Assembly: GCF_030463565.1 (NCBI RefSeq)
Contig: NC_134644.1
Span: 102,048,765 to 102,112,764, forward strand
DNA length: 64,000 nucleotides
From: Pelecanus crispus
Taxonomy: Eukaryota > Chordata > Aves > Pelecaniformes > Pelecanidae
Direction of reading: 5' to 3'
Shown here in pieces: positions 52,031 through 64,000 of the stretch (the stretch's first letter is position 1; each line of letters begins with the position of its first letter). The notes beneath the pieces were generated by a model. It did not search any database. It was not told where the DNA came from and saw only the letters and a list, made by a program, of their open reading frames with translations. A program made the position numbers and the translations under genes.

Positions 52031-52074
52031 TTGGGATTTAAACTGGGATATACTGGGATTTAAACTGGGATATT
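52031..52074. repeat. Tandem duplication, 21-22-bp period
   Basis: TGGGATTTAAACTGGGATAT occurs twice in a row shortly after the CR1 fragment. The unit itself has an internal TGGGAT repeat. Confidence 0.85.
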
Positions 52075-53512
52075 ACATTCAGATAAGTAACAAACCACGA
52101 GACTGCAGTCTCTTTCTGGGGCAGTTTTCTTGATATTTGCTGTCAGAACAGTTCCATTTTATATTATCAGTGGCTTATTCATGGCTCATGTTAAATAGCC
52201 CAGTGGATAGCTATACAGCTGAGAACTGGTCTGGGATATTTGTAAAGCAGAGACTTGAATCTAGAACTCCAACATCCAAAGAGACTTCTCTTGTCATTGG
52301 GATACACAGTAAATCTGTCTGGCTGATCCAGTCAACACCTTGCTTTCAGGATGGAAGGAACTAGCCTTCCCCCTAACATTTCCTCCTTTGAAGAACACAG
52401 GTTGCCACTCATGAAAAATCTTTGTTGAAAAATGCTTCAAATATGCTAATAGTGACCTCCACATAGATAGCCTCCATTTGATCTGTCTTTCACACAGTAC
52501 TCCCTGGAAAACTCTCCCTTAGAGCAGAAGTTTCTCCCTCAGTAAGTGGGTCAGTGAATGCTGCCACTCACCTCCACTGAGATAAGCTAGAGACCCCCTT
52601 TGTTCATCCATCTAACAGCTGTCTCACCAATGGACACCAGATTTAGTCCTAAGTCAGCTTCCTTATTCCTGTAAGTGCAGCAGCTGTTTTTTTTCTCATA
52701 TATTCATTTATTTATGCATTTCTGTTACATAAAAATGGAAGTGTGAATAGATTATTTACATGAGGGCTTTTTTAAGCAAGAAATGTCACAGTTCAATGAA
52801 CACAGATGCCATTTATGCAAGGAGAAACAAAAAAAAAATACCCTCTATGTCAAAGCATGCAATACAGTAGTAAATATTTTAATGCAGTGTGATGTAGTTT
52901 TTATCCTTGACAATAGAGCAGAAGCAACATTTGCAAAATTAGGTTGCATCTGTTAATATACATGTAACCCTTCTGCCAAGTATCGATTAATTGACTGAGG
53001 AGAGAGGTTCCTGCTGTGCAAATAAGTAAATGAGTTCCTACCTAACATCCTAAGAGAACTAACCACACTTCTCCAGAGACCCTTGAGGACAGAAAGTCCT
53101 CCCTGACAGGCATTTTATACATGGAAATCTTAATCAGGGAAGGAAGAATACAATCAGCACCCTGGGAAAAGGCGAAACTGAAGTATATGTCCAAACAATG
53201 TGATAAGAGATGCCTTCCCCTATGCAGTAATGATGTCAGTAACTCATCCAGATCCTTCTCAAAGGACTAATGAGAATGTCCCAGAATAATGACTGCTTGA
53301 CTGCACCACCTCATCATACCACTTTTGGCACATTAAGTGTCTCTTTGTAAGTTTGGGTTTGGCCTATCCCCATTTAAATGTTCAGGATTATTAACATGCT
53401 ACAGACCCATAAGAGGCCACCCACTCCTTAGCAAAATCCTCCTTATATGAAGAGATCCAAGAGTGTTGCAGCTGGTCATTTGGCATTTTGCACTTCAGCA
53501 GAAGTGTAGACC

Positions 53513-53550
53513 TTTTTTTTTTCTTTCTTTCTTTTTTTCCTTTCTCAGAG
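53513..53550. repeat. Polypyrimidine tract (T/C only)
   Basis: A run of T with spaced C (CTTTCTTTCTTTTTTTCC), essentially pure pyrimidine for about 37 bp on the plus strand. On the minus strand it translates to a Lys/Arg-rich stretch inside a 116-codon frame (53391-53741) that is not credible as a gene. Confidence 0.85.
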
Positions 53551-54633
53551 TATCTTGGGGAAACTGCTCCCCCTCGAAAATACAAATACTGACCTTCTCT
53601 TAGACAGATTATGCATGAGGAGACTATGGACATGGAGCTTTCCATGGTAAATGAAAGCACCATTTTGCGCAGGAAGATATTAAAGAGCTCTCCCCCTTTA
53701 AGAACTTGTGCTATCAATCTTGCATATAAATGTGTTTGCAAAAGTTATCTAAACGTCTCTGTGAAATTATAAGGGAGCTATAATATCAACACAGCCATTA
53801 TGATTTTTTATCTTTCGAAAAATACCATTAATAAAATTTTTGATTGCTCTGTATTAATTTATTGTAATTTCAAACTCTGACAAATATGCAGACATGAAGC
53901 CTCCCCCACTTCATTTTAATATATCCTGCTACACATCTTTTAATGACAATTTATGGAAAATATTAGTCATCTAGAAAACAGTGTTTACATTCATGTTCTA
54001 ACAATCTAATACACCAGTAATCTAGGTAGATGTCATCTAAATGTACTTCACTCTCTGAGATTCACTGTGTATTCTCATTTATTGTTTCTTGTCCAATTTG
54101 TGTATGTCTTTTAAACTGGAATATCCAACAGCAATAGATCTATAATACTTGAACATTATTAAGTACAATTAAGGATACTTAAGGAACAACATGAGATGAA
54201 TTGTCCAGGAACTTCTGTTCTGCAGGAAGTCTGGATTTCATGTAATTCCAAATCAGAACAAGAAGCCACAAATTCATGTTTCCCAATGAAATAAAACCAG
54301 CAACACATACTGCTTTGGGTCCATCAAATTATTTTGTTTCAACACTCCATTTCAATGAATTCAATTTCAGTTCATTTAGTTCTTTAACATGGCAACTGAG
54401 TTGAAAGGTCATTCTTGAAGTTGCAGAGACTTAAAACCACTGGACATGGTACACCTACTTCAGCTTTTAACTAATTAGGGTTTTTTTTTAATACAGAGCC
54501 AGATTTTCCTCTTCCCTTCAAACCTCCCATCCTTAGGAAATTCAGAACTGATAGCCAGAAGATGTCTCCTGGGTCAGTGAATCTAGGTATTTTCCATGGG
54601 CAATATATCATGTAATCTCATTGAAAAACTAAC

Positions 54634-54750
54634 CTGCAGGTTCCTTTGGATGTCCTCATTGCTTATACCCAAATGCATCTGGCAGGCTCCTGTATTACAG
54701 AAGCAACCTGTGCGGACATGTATGTTGTAGAGACTGGCCATCTTGTCCAC
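54634..54750 (-). CDS. MOCOS: MOCOS exon with the desulfurase cysteine motif
   Basis: 117 nt, 39 codons, phase 0 at both ends. The translation starts VDKMASLYNIHVRTGCFCNT, followed by GACQMHLGISNEDIQRNLQ. The motif RTGCFCNTGAC is the hallmark of the C-terminal part of the NifS-like domain of eukaryotic Moco sulfurases and holds the conserved cysteine thought to carry the persulfide. The acceptor AG is at 54751-54752 (read on the minus strand) with a weak pyrimidine tract. The donor is CAG/gttag at 54633. Length equals the human exon as I recall it. This is the most 5' MOCOS exon in the window. Confidence 0.96.
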
Positions 54751-54998
54751 CTTCCCGATTCAGCAGGACATAAGACATAGGAGAAGAACGAAAAATAGAC
54801 ATTTTAAAGTTGTGGTAAACAACATACAATGTTTTAAAGGTACAATTTAATTGGAGGTAAATTAATTCTCTAAATTATTAAAAACTTTCTGTAGCTTTTG
54901 GCATACCTATACACATTTAAGACTTTTCAGCCTTGTTATTCAGCTAGAAGAAAACAATGGTGGAAGCAGAAACTCTTACCTTGGCATTGAGAGACAGT

Positions 54999-55039
54999 GC
55001 ACACAACACACACACACAGACACACACATACACACACAG
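54999..55039. repeat. (CA)n microsatellite
   Basis: About 40 bp of CA repeats with GA and TA interruptions, upstream of the 54634-54750 exon. Confidence 0.9.
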
Positions 55040-56330
55040 AGTATCAGTTCAGGTCCTGATCCTGTTAATGACAGTACATGTGCTTAATTTTAAACCTGTG
55101 AACAGGTTCATTCACATCAGTAGTGCTAATTACAGGCCTGCAGTCAAGTGTCATTCCGTGTCTCGACAAAACCGTCACCTACAACTGCATCTTCAGAGAC
55201 TGAAGAGAGGCCTGGGGCACCTCTTCAGTTAGCTAGAGAAAACATTGTTCTCCAAGGATCTGAAACTGCAAGTCCTCATTACAGAAACTGTATCTGTGGG
55301 ATTTTGGCACACAAGTGCTTGCAGAATCAGTCCCCCAGTAAGCAATAACATCTGACAGGGCAAGGATTAAACTGGAATACCTCCTTGAGTCTTACATATC
55401 ACCACTCAGTCCACCAACTCCCTGGTGTACTTTTTCTTTGTGCTGTGCTGTTCTGTGTTCTACCATTTCTTTATTGTCCACTAAATAATGAATGGGCAGA
55501 AATACAATACTTGATGACAGACTGGCATGAGTAAATTATGAGAAGGAATGAAAAAGATGTGCAAAGAGAACAGAAGCACATGTCTATGTGTGCCTTGGAA
55601 GGAAACACATACATGCATACACTGGCAGGATGGCACTGGCAGGCTGGCACTGTAGAGAAGAGATATGGATTGTCAAAAACAAAGCAAGCACACCATGAGG
55701 ATCATCTTAGCACAGCTAAGAAACCATGGAAGCACACTGCAGGGATCTGAAAGCGCTTTATGTTGATTACAAAAAGCGACAACAGCAGCTGGTAAGGTTA
55801 GCAGAGTAGGTATAGCTACTGCCAGTTATTTCTTTGACAATAAATGATGAACATTCCTGGTCAGGATGGAGAGAAAGAATGGTCAGATGGTCAGAAAAGT
55901 AGCATGAACCCTGGCATATCCTATCTCTACCACAGATTTCCAGAACAACCTCGCACAAGCTGCATTAATCTCTCTGTGCTTTCGTTCCTCTTCTGCAAAA
56001 TGGAGAGCTGAGAGCTCTGAGAATGACCACGCTGCAGACTGAGAGGACCCCACCATGCCAGGGACACAATCCTCCTTGCAGGGAGCTCAGGCTCAGCTAC
56101 ATGCAGAGCAACAGCTCAGCCTAAGGTGCAGGAGTGGAAGTGTTGACCACCTCAGTCACTTTCCTAACTGTGAGCTCATGCTTTATCTGCCTGAGGTATC
56201 AATGTAAACATTCAACCTAGCTTTTCTAGCTGGCTTAATCTCTATTGGCTTTTATTTTTTAAAACATAAATTTTCTTTGTATAGATTAATAGCCCAATAC
56301 ATGTAGCAAATACTTTGTGGTATAATTCAG

Positions 56331-56395
56331 TCTATCTTCTGTCTCCTATCTTCTGACACCATCAACCTTCTGATATCAGCCTATCTTCTGATCTG
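56331..56395. repeat. Degenerate minisatellite (CTATCTTCTG unit)
   Basis: Four to five imperfect copies of a 10-20 bp unit around TATCTTCTG/ACCTTCTGATATC. Confidence 0.7.
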
Positions 56396-59300
56396 AATTT
56401 AACTGTGTGAGAAACCAAGCACCTTTAACTTTACTATCTTAGCAGCTTGAAAAAACAAGCCCTCTGTTAGAACTTACTCCAGGCTGAAATAATTCAACCT
56501 AAGTAGTGTTTAGCTCTACTAAAAGCAGTTAAAAAAGCATTAAATTTTTGGGGTTTTTTTTCACGTATGGGGCACAAAGTACTCCACACAAAAATGTGCT
56601 GTATACACAGAAGAAATCCTACATCATTCTAGTGCACAAGTTCTCAAGTTCACACCTAAATATGGTCTGCCCCACTAGTTCAGTTCAATATGGCTCAGTT
56701 CTCAAATGGAGATACAATCAAAATAACTCCATATATCCAGACTTGGAAAGCAGAGAATAGAATCAGTCCCGAGATCCCTATTCACGATTAATGCCTTGGA
56801 GAATATCCTGTGTTCAAAGCATGTTTCTCAAATCAAAGTTATAGTAAAAGGCATCTGTTGAGAAAGACTGTTGTGGTGTCATTAGCTTTGTTTTGTCAGA
56901 AGACTTCAATCTGGGAACAGTGACATTTTCTTGACTTCTTTTTTTTCATTTAGATGAGAAAAGTTGTCATCCTGGCATAACATGGTTTGTCATGGTGCTA
57001 GTGACTCGTGGGTGGAACTATCGTTCTGTTAATGATGACAAGCAAGGCAAAAATCATGACAGATACTTCACTACTGAATTTGTACAGTGTTTGGGCTTAT
57101 TTGCTCAGTATACAAAAAGCTTTAAAATATATCATTTTTTTATTATTATTATTTTTTGAAGAAAGATTGCTGGGGAAGCCTTGCTTATCAAAATGTATGT
57201 AGTGTAATGAAGTTTCCATGACCCAACTTCAAGGAATTGCTAACAAGAATTTTTAAATATCTTTTAATTTTGTCACATAAATTATTACTCTTCTTTAATG
57301 AATAGTAATTTCATTCTAGCCATGTGACCCAATACCCTTCTCCAATAACACTTTTAATTGTGATATATATTAATCTGTACAGTGTACAAAGATTATTGGT
57401 ACATAAAAACATACGAACATTAGAGGAATATAGAGAATTGGGGTTCAGGAGAACAAAGGTAAGTTATCCATAGCTTTAGTATTAATCGAACTCCGCTATC
57501 ACCAATGTGATAACGCACACAAGTCTTGGGAATGTGGTGCACACTCTTCATTGCAAACAATGACACCATGTAAAGAATCAGTAAGAGCAGCACTGCAAAT
57601 CTGCCTGTCCCCTGGATGCATGCTTGACTTTCTCTTGGACATATGCTTTGATTTCTTCTTGTTTAGTTTCACCCTAGAAATACGCTACTTGGAGAGTTAA
57701 TTTAGTCTCTCTCTGCAGTGCTACCACATAGCAAAACAAATAGAACATAAAACATCTGTTACAGTTATTTTGATGAAGAAAAGCTTATTTAAATAAAGCA
57801 CATCTTTAAAATTGCCATAAAGAGCAATAATGGGTATGGAGCTCAGGGTTATGAAATATAGAATGCCGCTTGCAGCTCTGTCAGCAGTGGCAGCTGACTT
57901 TTGGGAGCCAGGAATATGTTCATCAATGAATGCACAGAAGCATGAATGGTACTAATGGTAAGTACACAGCTTAATGTACTCAGATTGTCAGTTTTGGTGA
58001 TTCCCTGGGTCTGATATTTGGAACTATTGTGCCTTGGTTTTTCAGAGCTTAAAAGACTACAATTAAACTGCAAAACACTTGCCGAAATCTTGCAGCATTT
58101 TTACTGATTTCAGTCAGTGAGGACATGGTAATTAAGCCATCACGACATCTTGGAGTGCCGTCTGCCCCTCAGAGCCCCTTTGGATTCATTACTTTTTCTG
58201 AAACTCTTCACTGTGGGCCAAGCCCTGTAGGCTGCTTCACACCCCAATGCTTCTGATGTCAGACAGTCTTCCGTTTTGACAAGCAAAAGGTACTTTTCAC
58301 ACTTCCAGGCTATGGTCTTCGAGTTTCATAAACACACACAAATGAAATTCCTCTAAATCCATTTTTTAAATAGTTCTTCCTTTTTTTCAGAGATAATTTC
58401 TATTTTAAGCGCAGTTGCCTTCCTCAGTAAGCCTTCCTTAAATACGATTACTTTTTTGTTTTTTTAATATAAAAAATATTGAGACGGAGAGGGTTTTTTT
58501 TCCCTGGTTTTAATGCATTACCCTACAATAGTCCCCCTTGGATATCTGGTATTTTAGTTCACACTCAGCAGCCGGACAGCTCCAAAAATAAACTTGATTC
58601 TGGTGTGTTCTGATTTCCCATTCTCTGTCACACAGCTGCACTGGTGACTTCTCTGCCTTTGCTAAATGATTGACTTCTGCTATCCATTCACTTCAGGGCC
58701 TCTGTGGCAGTCAGCTGAAAGGTGTAAGGTTTTCTCTGACTTCAGGCTCCACTGAAGTAAGTCTGAGAATGATGCTTACTGTAGGTAGAGATATACTAAG
58801 TGACAGTAAATATTTACAAATAGCACATAGTTTTGCATTATTTCTAATCAACTAAGTCTAAGATTTTCACTAAGAATGATGGATTGTTTAGGAACGCCTG
58901 CTAAAGTCATTCCCATAGGATCCAATTCTGTAGCTTTTATTCAAGCAAGTACTTCTTATTTGTGCAAGTTATTTTACTGAGTATCACAACAATTATTCAC
59001 ACGAATAAAGGAACTTTTTTATAATATATCATGAAGTGTCCCGAAAAAACCAAAATCATATAAGTCAATACAGGCAGGTACTGTCCTTCAGGAATTGGGT
59101 TTGGGACTTCTCATTCTACTTTCTACAATGCTCAAATTTCAGAGCAGTTTGTTTGTCTGATGGATGTGCTCATTACAAGAATTTCACTGCACACCACTGA
59201 TGGCTGGTTATAAAACAGGCTTCATGACACTCTTCTCCACATCCACTGGTAAATTAATTCACTGATTCATGGCATGGAATTGGAGAGAAAGTAAGCTAGC

Positions 59301-62300
59301 TCTTTCTGTCATCCAGCATTTGACTGTGAAATGTTGTTGCTGATGCAAATGCATACTTAATCTTGTTTAATACAATTTAATAAGAAGTAGGTCAGAAGAA
59401 AAAAAAAAAATATCAGTACTTGTTTCCAAATCATTTAGTAGAAGGAAAAAAGCATTTTAGCTGAGTTACAGTATACTTAAACTGGTTTAACTGCATGGTT
59501 TCCTGCAAGAGAGGAATTTTTTCGCATCCCAGGGAAAGAATTTCTATGTGGGCAGGTTCCCACAGTATTGATGAATCTGATCCTCTCCTCCTTATTGCAT
59601 CTCTAGTTGTTGACAATGCTTTAAACAAATTGGAGAGTGGATGTAAATCTCCCTTCAGTCTACACCCATTCATCACTCACTCTGACCAAAACCCCTTTGG
59701 TAGAAGGCAGTGAAGTATTAGACAGAGAATCTGAAATTTACTGAAATTGCCAAACTCAGTGTCCTGATAGTGGAAATGCTAGCTTATCAGGAACTTTGTA
59801 GTAGATGTCATAATTTTCTCTGCTGGTTTCAAAGACAGTCAAATATCAGGTAAGATTGGATTGGAGAGAAGCAGGCTGGAAACATCAGCATAATTCAGAA
59901 TATGTGGGTTGCCATTCTGCAGAGATTCTCACTTGGAAGATGCCACATACATAGCAAACTGCAGGTCCTCCATGCTTAAAGAGGTAACAATAATTTTACA
60001 TTTCTGTGATCCAGAAGCTAGAAGATACTTTGGGGATGGGGTGGCTATAAAAAAGAAATGAAACATCTTGATTGCTAATGGATGACCTCACATTTTTTCT
60101 ACTGCTTTTTTCTTCTCTGTAGTACATGTGGTGAATTAGGGCATGGACTTATTTGGATAGTACGTAAACTTCATGATTCCAAAATCCAGCTATTTGAAAA
60201 TGAACAGGCTGATGAGTAGGCTAAACACCTTGGTTTTCTTTGATTTGGCATCTCAGTGGCCACAGGTCTCTCCAGCCAATGGCATTTTCTCCTAGATTTT
60301 TCTTCTTTTTTTTTAAAACTGCATTCAGTACAATGAAAATCTGGTTTGATAAAATTACCTCAGCGAAAGGATGGATTCCAGGAAGAAAAGCAAAGCAAAG
60401 GAACCCAAGCCCTGGCTTTCTAAGTCTGACTTCAGCAGAGCATTCCCTTGTGAGTCATAGGAAAACATCTGTATCTCTGCATCCCATTGTGCATCCCCAG
60501 CTATTTTGTAGGCTAAAGGCTTTGGGTCAGACTGCTGCTAGTCAGAGAAGTGGAAGTCAGAGGCAAACAACACAGAAGACTAAGCTATAACTCGTATCAA
60601 GAAGGGATAAAGGGGAATGTAGCAGACTAATACAAGTGGAAACAATGCTTAGGAATAAAAAGGTGCAGTGCATGATACTGAAAGTCTAGTGACATAGATT
60701 TAATTCATGTCCCAGTCAAAACCATCTCCACTTTTTCTCTCTTCAATCACTTAAATCCTCCTTTGTCTGTATTTATCCCCTGAAAATGGGGATAATAGAT
60801 CACAGGGAGGTTGTAGGATTAAAATCCGATGATGGACTGTGTTGAAATATTACTTTACTTATGTCTATACAGGATCCTATACAGGATTTGTATGGGGAGC
60901 AGGAAGATGCAAGCAAGGTAATAGAGAAGGTGGAGCCAGGCTCTCTTTGTCTTCGAAGGATTCAGATGGTGGACTGAAACTGGACACTGCATGTGTTCAG
61001 AGGCAGCTGATCTGCTTTTACCAAGATCAAGAAAAAAGGAATCCAGCAGAGACTGTCAAAAGTGCAGTCCTTTTGCTGCTACCATGTGGTTTCTTTTCAC
61101 ATTTCTCCCCTGTGTAAAAAGGTCTGTAGTTTAGAGACACAGTTTGGCCCTGTTACTAAACAGAAAATATTTACCCTCCCTCATTCATCTGAGATTCTTT
61201 CATCTGAACAACTACGAGTATCCTTCTTTTATCTCCTTTCCAGTTTCCTTAGCAACATGCAAAGACACTCCAGAGAAGCAGTGTCAGGCAACACCTTCAG
61301 TCTAGGCTTCCATGAGGCTTTCTAACCTTGACCAGTTCTGTTGAGCAGTTTAATAGTAGGCAATCTCAAGCATACTGCCTCACATGTGTCTTTGTCCTCC
61401 CACAATGAGATATTACAGAAAGCAATTCAGCCTGCGCTCTGCCACTACTCCCTCAGCAAGAAGAGAGCTTCATTACCTATTTAACTAGGTTTGCAGTTAT
61501 CACACTAGTCTCTCAAGTACAGCATTTCCTTACGCTCAGTCAACAATCCTCTACCTAGAGAACCCCTTGTTCTAAGGGCTGTCTTTGAGTACCCAGTGCC
61601 ATGTAACCAAATGTAAGCAAAGATCCAGATTGTAATGGCATTTCTTGCCAGTTTGAAGCAACAAGGTGCCATTTATTGGCAAGCCAGTGTTGTTTGCTGC
61701 GTTGCTGCTATCTCCCTGCTTACCAGACATCCACAGTGCAATTGGAAACTAATTGGAACCAGGGAAATTAGTGGACGTTCAACGGAAATCTTCACAATAA
61801 TCTTTTTCTCCTTGTAATCCTGTTTGCATTCTATTGTGCTGGTCCATCTGCCATCCCTGGCTTCCTGAAATCAATGGCTAAATCTATAGCTAAAATCAAT
61901 AGTGAGCAATCACCCCAGCAATTTTTAGGTAGCTATTGGGAAGATGTCCAAAAATCCCATTAGGCATGTTAAGAACACTTTTCTTTCCCTGAGTCATCAA
62001 AATTAATATAATGAGTGGATATGCTTCTAAAAGCATTAGTATAACCAAGTTGAAATTGTTTGACCATCTCTGCACAGACGTTCTTAGCTGGAATTAACAA
62101 ATGCTGGCTTTCCATTTTCTCTGGCCCAGATGAAAAAATGCTGCACTTCTCCACCTGCAAAACTGTATGACTGTTTTACACAAAAATAAAAAGTAACAGA
62201 TGAAAAAAACATAAAAGGATTATGGTCTGAAGAACAACAAAGATCTCCTGCGTAATAACTTTCTATGAAGATTTATTTCACATAGATTAAATAATGTAGA

Positions 62301-64000
62301 AATTATCCCTCATTGTTGCTTAACAGCAATCTGCTTTCTCTTGTAGGGACATGGTACGCATTTCTAGACAAGTACTGATAGCTGCTACTGGGCTTTGGTC
62401 AGTAGTCTGACCAGATTGACCTGGTAACAGCTTCCTGTGCATGTGACATGCTGTAGCTCCTTTTTTTTCCACTCTTTTAATTCACACGTTGTCATTGCTC
62501 TAATTCTGCACCTATATACCAGATGTACAGTGCACTGGAGCTAATCTACCAGTGAAACCGAGGGTACCGTCTAAGCCACAAACAGCAATTATTTCAAAAA
62601 ATCTACCCATTACAGGTATTGTATGGTCCCTTTCATCATGTAACAGTAAGTAGTGATATGATTATGTATTCAGCCAGCTGTGTATATATATAAATGTATC
62701 CGCCTCTTGATATCTGAAGATTTGCCAGTATTTAACACATTTCCTCTCCACTCCTGTGAGGTTAGAATAAGTGGGGAAGACAGACATTGAATCCCTCAAG
62801 TTTATACTGAAAGACTACAGCAGAAGGAGGAGATTTTACCTGACCATTGCCAGGTTCAGCTAAGCAATTTATTAAAACATCATTGAAGGAAAAGGAAGCT
62901 CTTAAAAGAGAACACTGTGAAACTAAAGCAAAGAAAGTGTACTCAGAATATGAAGGTGCTTCTGGAATTGTCTAAACCCATTTTATTTACCTTGAGCAAC
63001 TACTTTTATGTGCATTTCCCACCCTGCCTCACACCACTTTGTCCTGTGTTACTCCTGTTCGCAGACCTGTCCAAATGCAAAGAGACAGAATAACTTCTAC
63101 CTGCTTATATTGCTCTGTCTCTTCCCTGGTCACACCTCTCCCATACAACACTGTTTCAGACTGCTTGTCCAGCTCTCCTCTGCCTCTCATGGCTGGATTC
63201 TCCTTTTTTTCTGCTTTCCTGCCCAAACTGGAGTCTCTTTCATTACCCAATCCATGTAATAATGGTCTTCAGCTGCATTGTGGAAAATGAGGTTATTCAT
63301 TAGGACATAGTTTGTAATAGTCAATATAGCTAAGTTTCAGAACAAACTGCCTCCAGAGGCTGTGGTGAAGATTCAGGTGAAGATGATGCTACCTTGGCCC
63401 ACAACGATGATGGGTAACCTCTCATAGTCCCTGCAATCCTAAGATCTGTTTTTCCCCCCCTCCATGTCTTCTCAAACCACAGGGATGAATTTGGCTTTGC
63501 TGCTAAGGTGCTTACAAGACAATTCACTGCCACAGGGTGCTTTGAATGCAGAAGGATAGACAGGGTTAAAAAGAAAACAAAATTTCTTTTGTTTCTTTGG
63601 AGAGTCTCATTCTGGTTTTGTCCTCTTCTTATACTGCTAGCATGTGAACACTGGCAGAAGGAGGCTACCAGGGTGGAGACGGTGCCACGCTGAGATCCTG
63701 TGTGGCTGTTCTTACTTCTAAGTGATTTGGGGCCACACATTCAATTTAAGACCCTGGTCTTCACTTCAGAATGATAGAAAATAAAGGCAGGAAAGGAAAA
63801 AAACCAACAGTGGGTCACTGAGTCTATCCTTACATTAACTCAAGGGAGGTTGATATAGAAGGAAGGTGGGTGAGACGGTGGGCAGATGTAATAAGAGCAG
63901 TCATCAAATTGCATTCCAGATTTGTGCTGAAGGGACACACACTGGAAGCTATCTGCTGAGAAGTGTTGATAGTTTTTTTTATTGAGAAATGGATGAAGAA

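Larger units (their letters stand above)
51619..54633. other. MOCOS intron, 3.0 kb
   Basis: Holds the CR1 3' end fragment, the 52031-52074 duplication and a pyrimidine tract at 53513-53550. No additional exon seen. Confidence 0.6.
18493..54750 (-). other. MOCOS: MOCOS gene, 3' portion (nine coding exons, 5' part missing)
   Basis: Span of the part of the molybdenum cofactor sulfurase gene seen here. The enzyme is a two-domain cytosolic protein. A PLP-dependent NifS-like domain takes sulfur from L-cysteine as a persulfide, and a C-terminal MOSC module holds the molybdenum cofactor and receives the sulfur, which activates xanthine dehydrogenase and aldehyde oxidase. The nine exons join in frame to 1419 nt (472 aa plus TAG), about the size of the matching part of the human protein as I remember it. 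All eight introns between them are GT-AG, from about 0.6 to 7.3 kb. The exon before the 54750 acceptor was not found up to 64000, so the start codon and most of the PLP domain lie outside the window. No stop or frameshift interrupts the joined frame, so the gene looks functional. Confidence 0.96.
54751..64000. other. Presumed MOCOS intron sequence, no exon found
   Basis: By homology the previous exon should end in ...GYSQ at a phase-0 donor and carry FEDGTISFLDVIALKHGF-like sequence. I searched the minus strand for these words and did not find them. A (CA)n repeat lies at 54999-55039, a TATCTTCTG-type minisatellite at 56331-56395, and a short GGCAGGATGGCACT tandem near 55623-55653. 63340-63400 has a faint CR1-like look that I did not accept. 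Confidence 0.5.

Noticed and set aside
53391..53741. 116-codon minus-strand frame with a KGKKERKKKKR stretch
   Set aside because: The basic stretch is just the translated polypyrimidine tract. No homology.
61969..62160. Minus-strand frame containing YINFDDSGKE, loosely like the MOCOS INFNVLDDKG block
   Set aside because: Similarity is limited to a few residues, and the sequence before and after does not fit.
62822..62910. Minus-strand open stretch ending in ...LAEPGNGQ at a donor-like site (CAG/gtaaaa), considered as the missing upstream MOCOS exon
   Set aside because: It does not match the expected INFNVLD...GYSQ end, and no conserved desulfurase residues precede it.
63340..63400. Possible CR1 fragment (AACAAACTGCCTCCAGAGGC)
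   Set aside because: Only one short block resembles CR1 and the neighbouring blocks do not follow.

Overview
The window looks like a piece of a bird nuclear chromosome. It is AT-leaning with long non-coding stretches, has vertebrate GT-AG introns, and carries avian-type repeats: CR1 LINE fragments and a solo endogenous-retrovirus LTR of the kind common in bird genomes. I see nothing bacterial: no operons, no rRNA, no tRNA that folds, no CRISPR. Species cannot be told from the sequence alone.

The one gene I can support is the 3' half of MOCOS (molybdenum cofactor sulfurase), on the minus strand from 54750 down to a TAG stop at 18493-18495. Nine coding exons can be placed to the base: 54634-54750, 51172-51618, 43777-43939, 37544-37625, 33216-33340, 32495-32600, 28346-28472, 25898-26002 and 18493-18639. 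All introns are GT-AG, all phases agree, and the exons join to 1419 nt (472 codons plus stop). They encode the end of the NifS-like cysteine desulfurase domain with its cysteine motif, a variable linker, and the whole MOSC_N plus MOSC module. The first part of the gene (start codon, most of the PLP domain) is not in the window and should lie beyond 64000.

Region by region: 1-6959 is intergenic with no gene I recognise. 6960-7527 is a solo LTR with an imperfect 5-bp target-site duplication. 7528-9385 is unassigned, including a C-rich patch right after the LTR and a tRNA-like A/B-box stretch near 9286. 9386-9762 is a diverged CR1 3' region on the plus strand. 9763-17395 is unassigned intergenic sequence with a 194-codon minus-strand open frame at 14414-14998 that I do not trust as a gene. 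About 17415-18492 is the probable MOCOS 3' UTR, ending near an AATAAATAAA motif followed by a genomic A tract. 18493-54750 is MOCOS, whose introns hold a short CR1 3' end, microsatellites and small tandem duplications. 54751-64000 is presumably MOCOS intron, with no exon found.

MOCOS transfers sulfur from L-cysteine to the molybdenum cofactor of xanthine dehydrogenase and aldehyde oxidase. In mammals FHOD3 follows MOCOS on the 3' side and ELP2 precedes it; I looked for the FHOD3 first exon to the left and did not see it. I found no convincing new biological system. The most useful output is the exact exon map, including an 82-bp exon that is easy to miss, and a few odd small structures.
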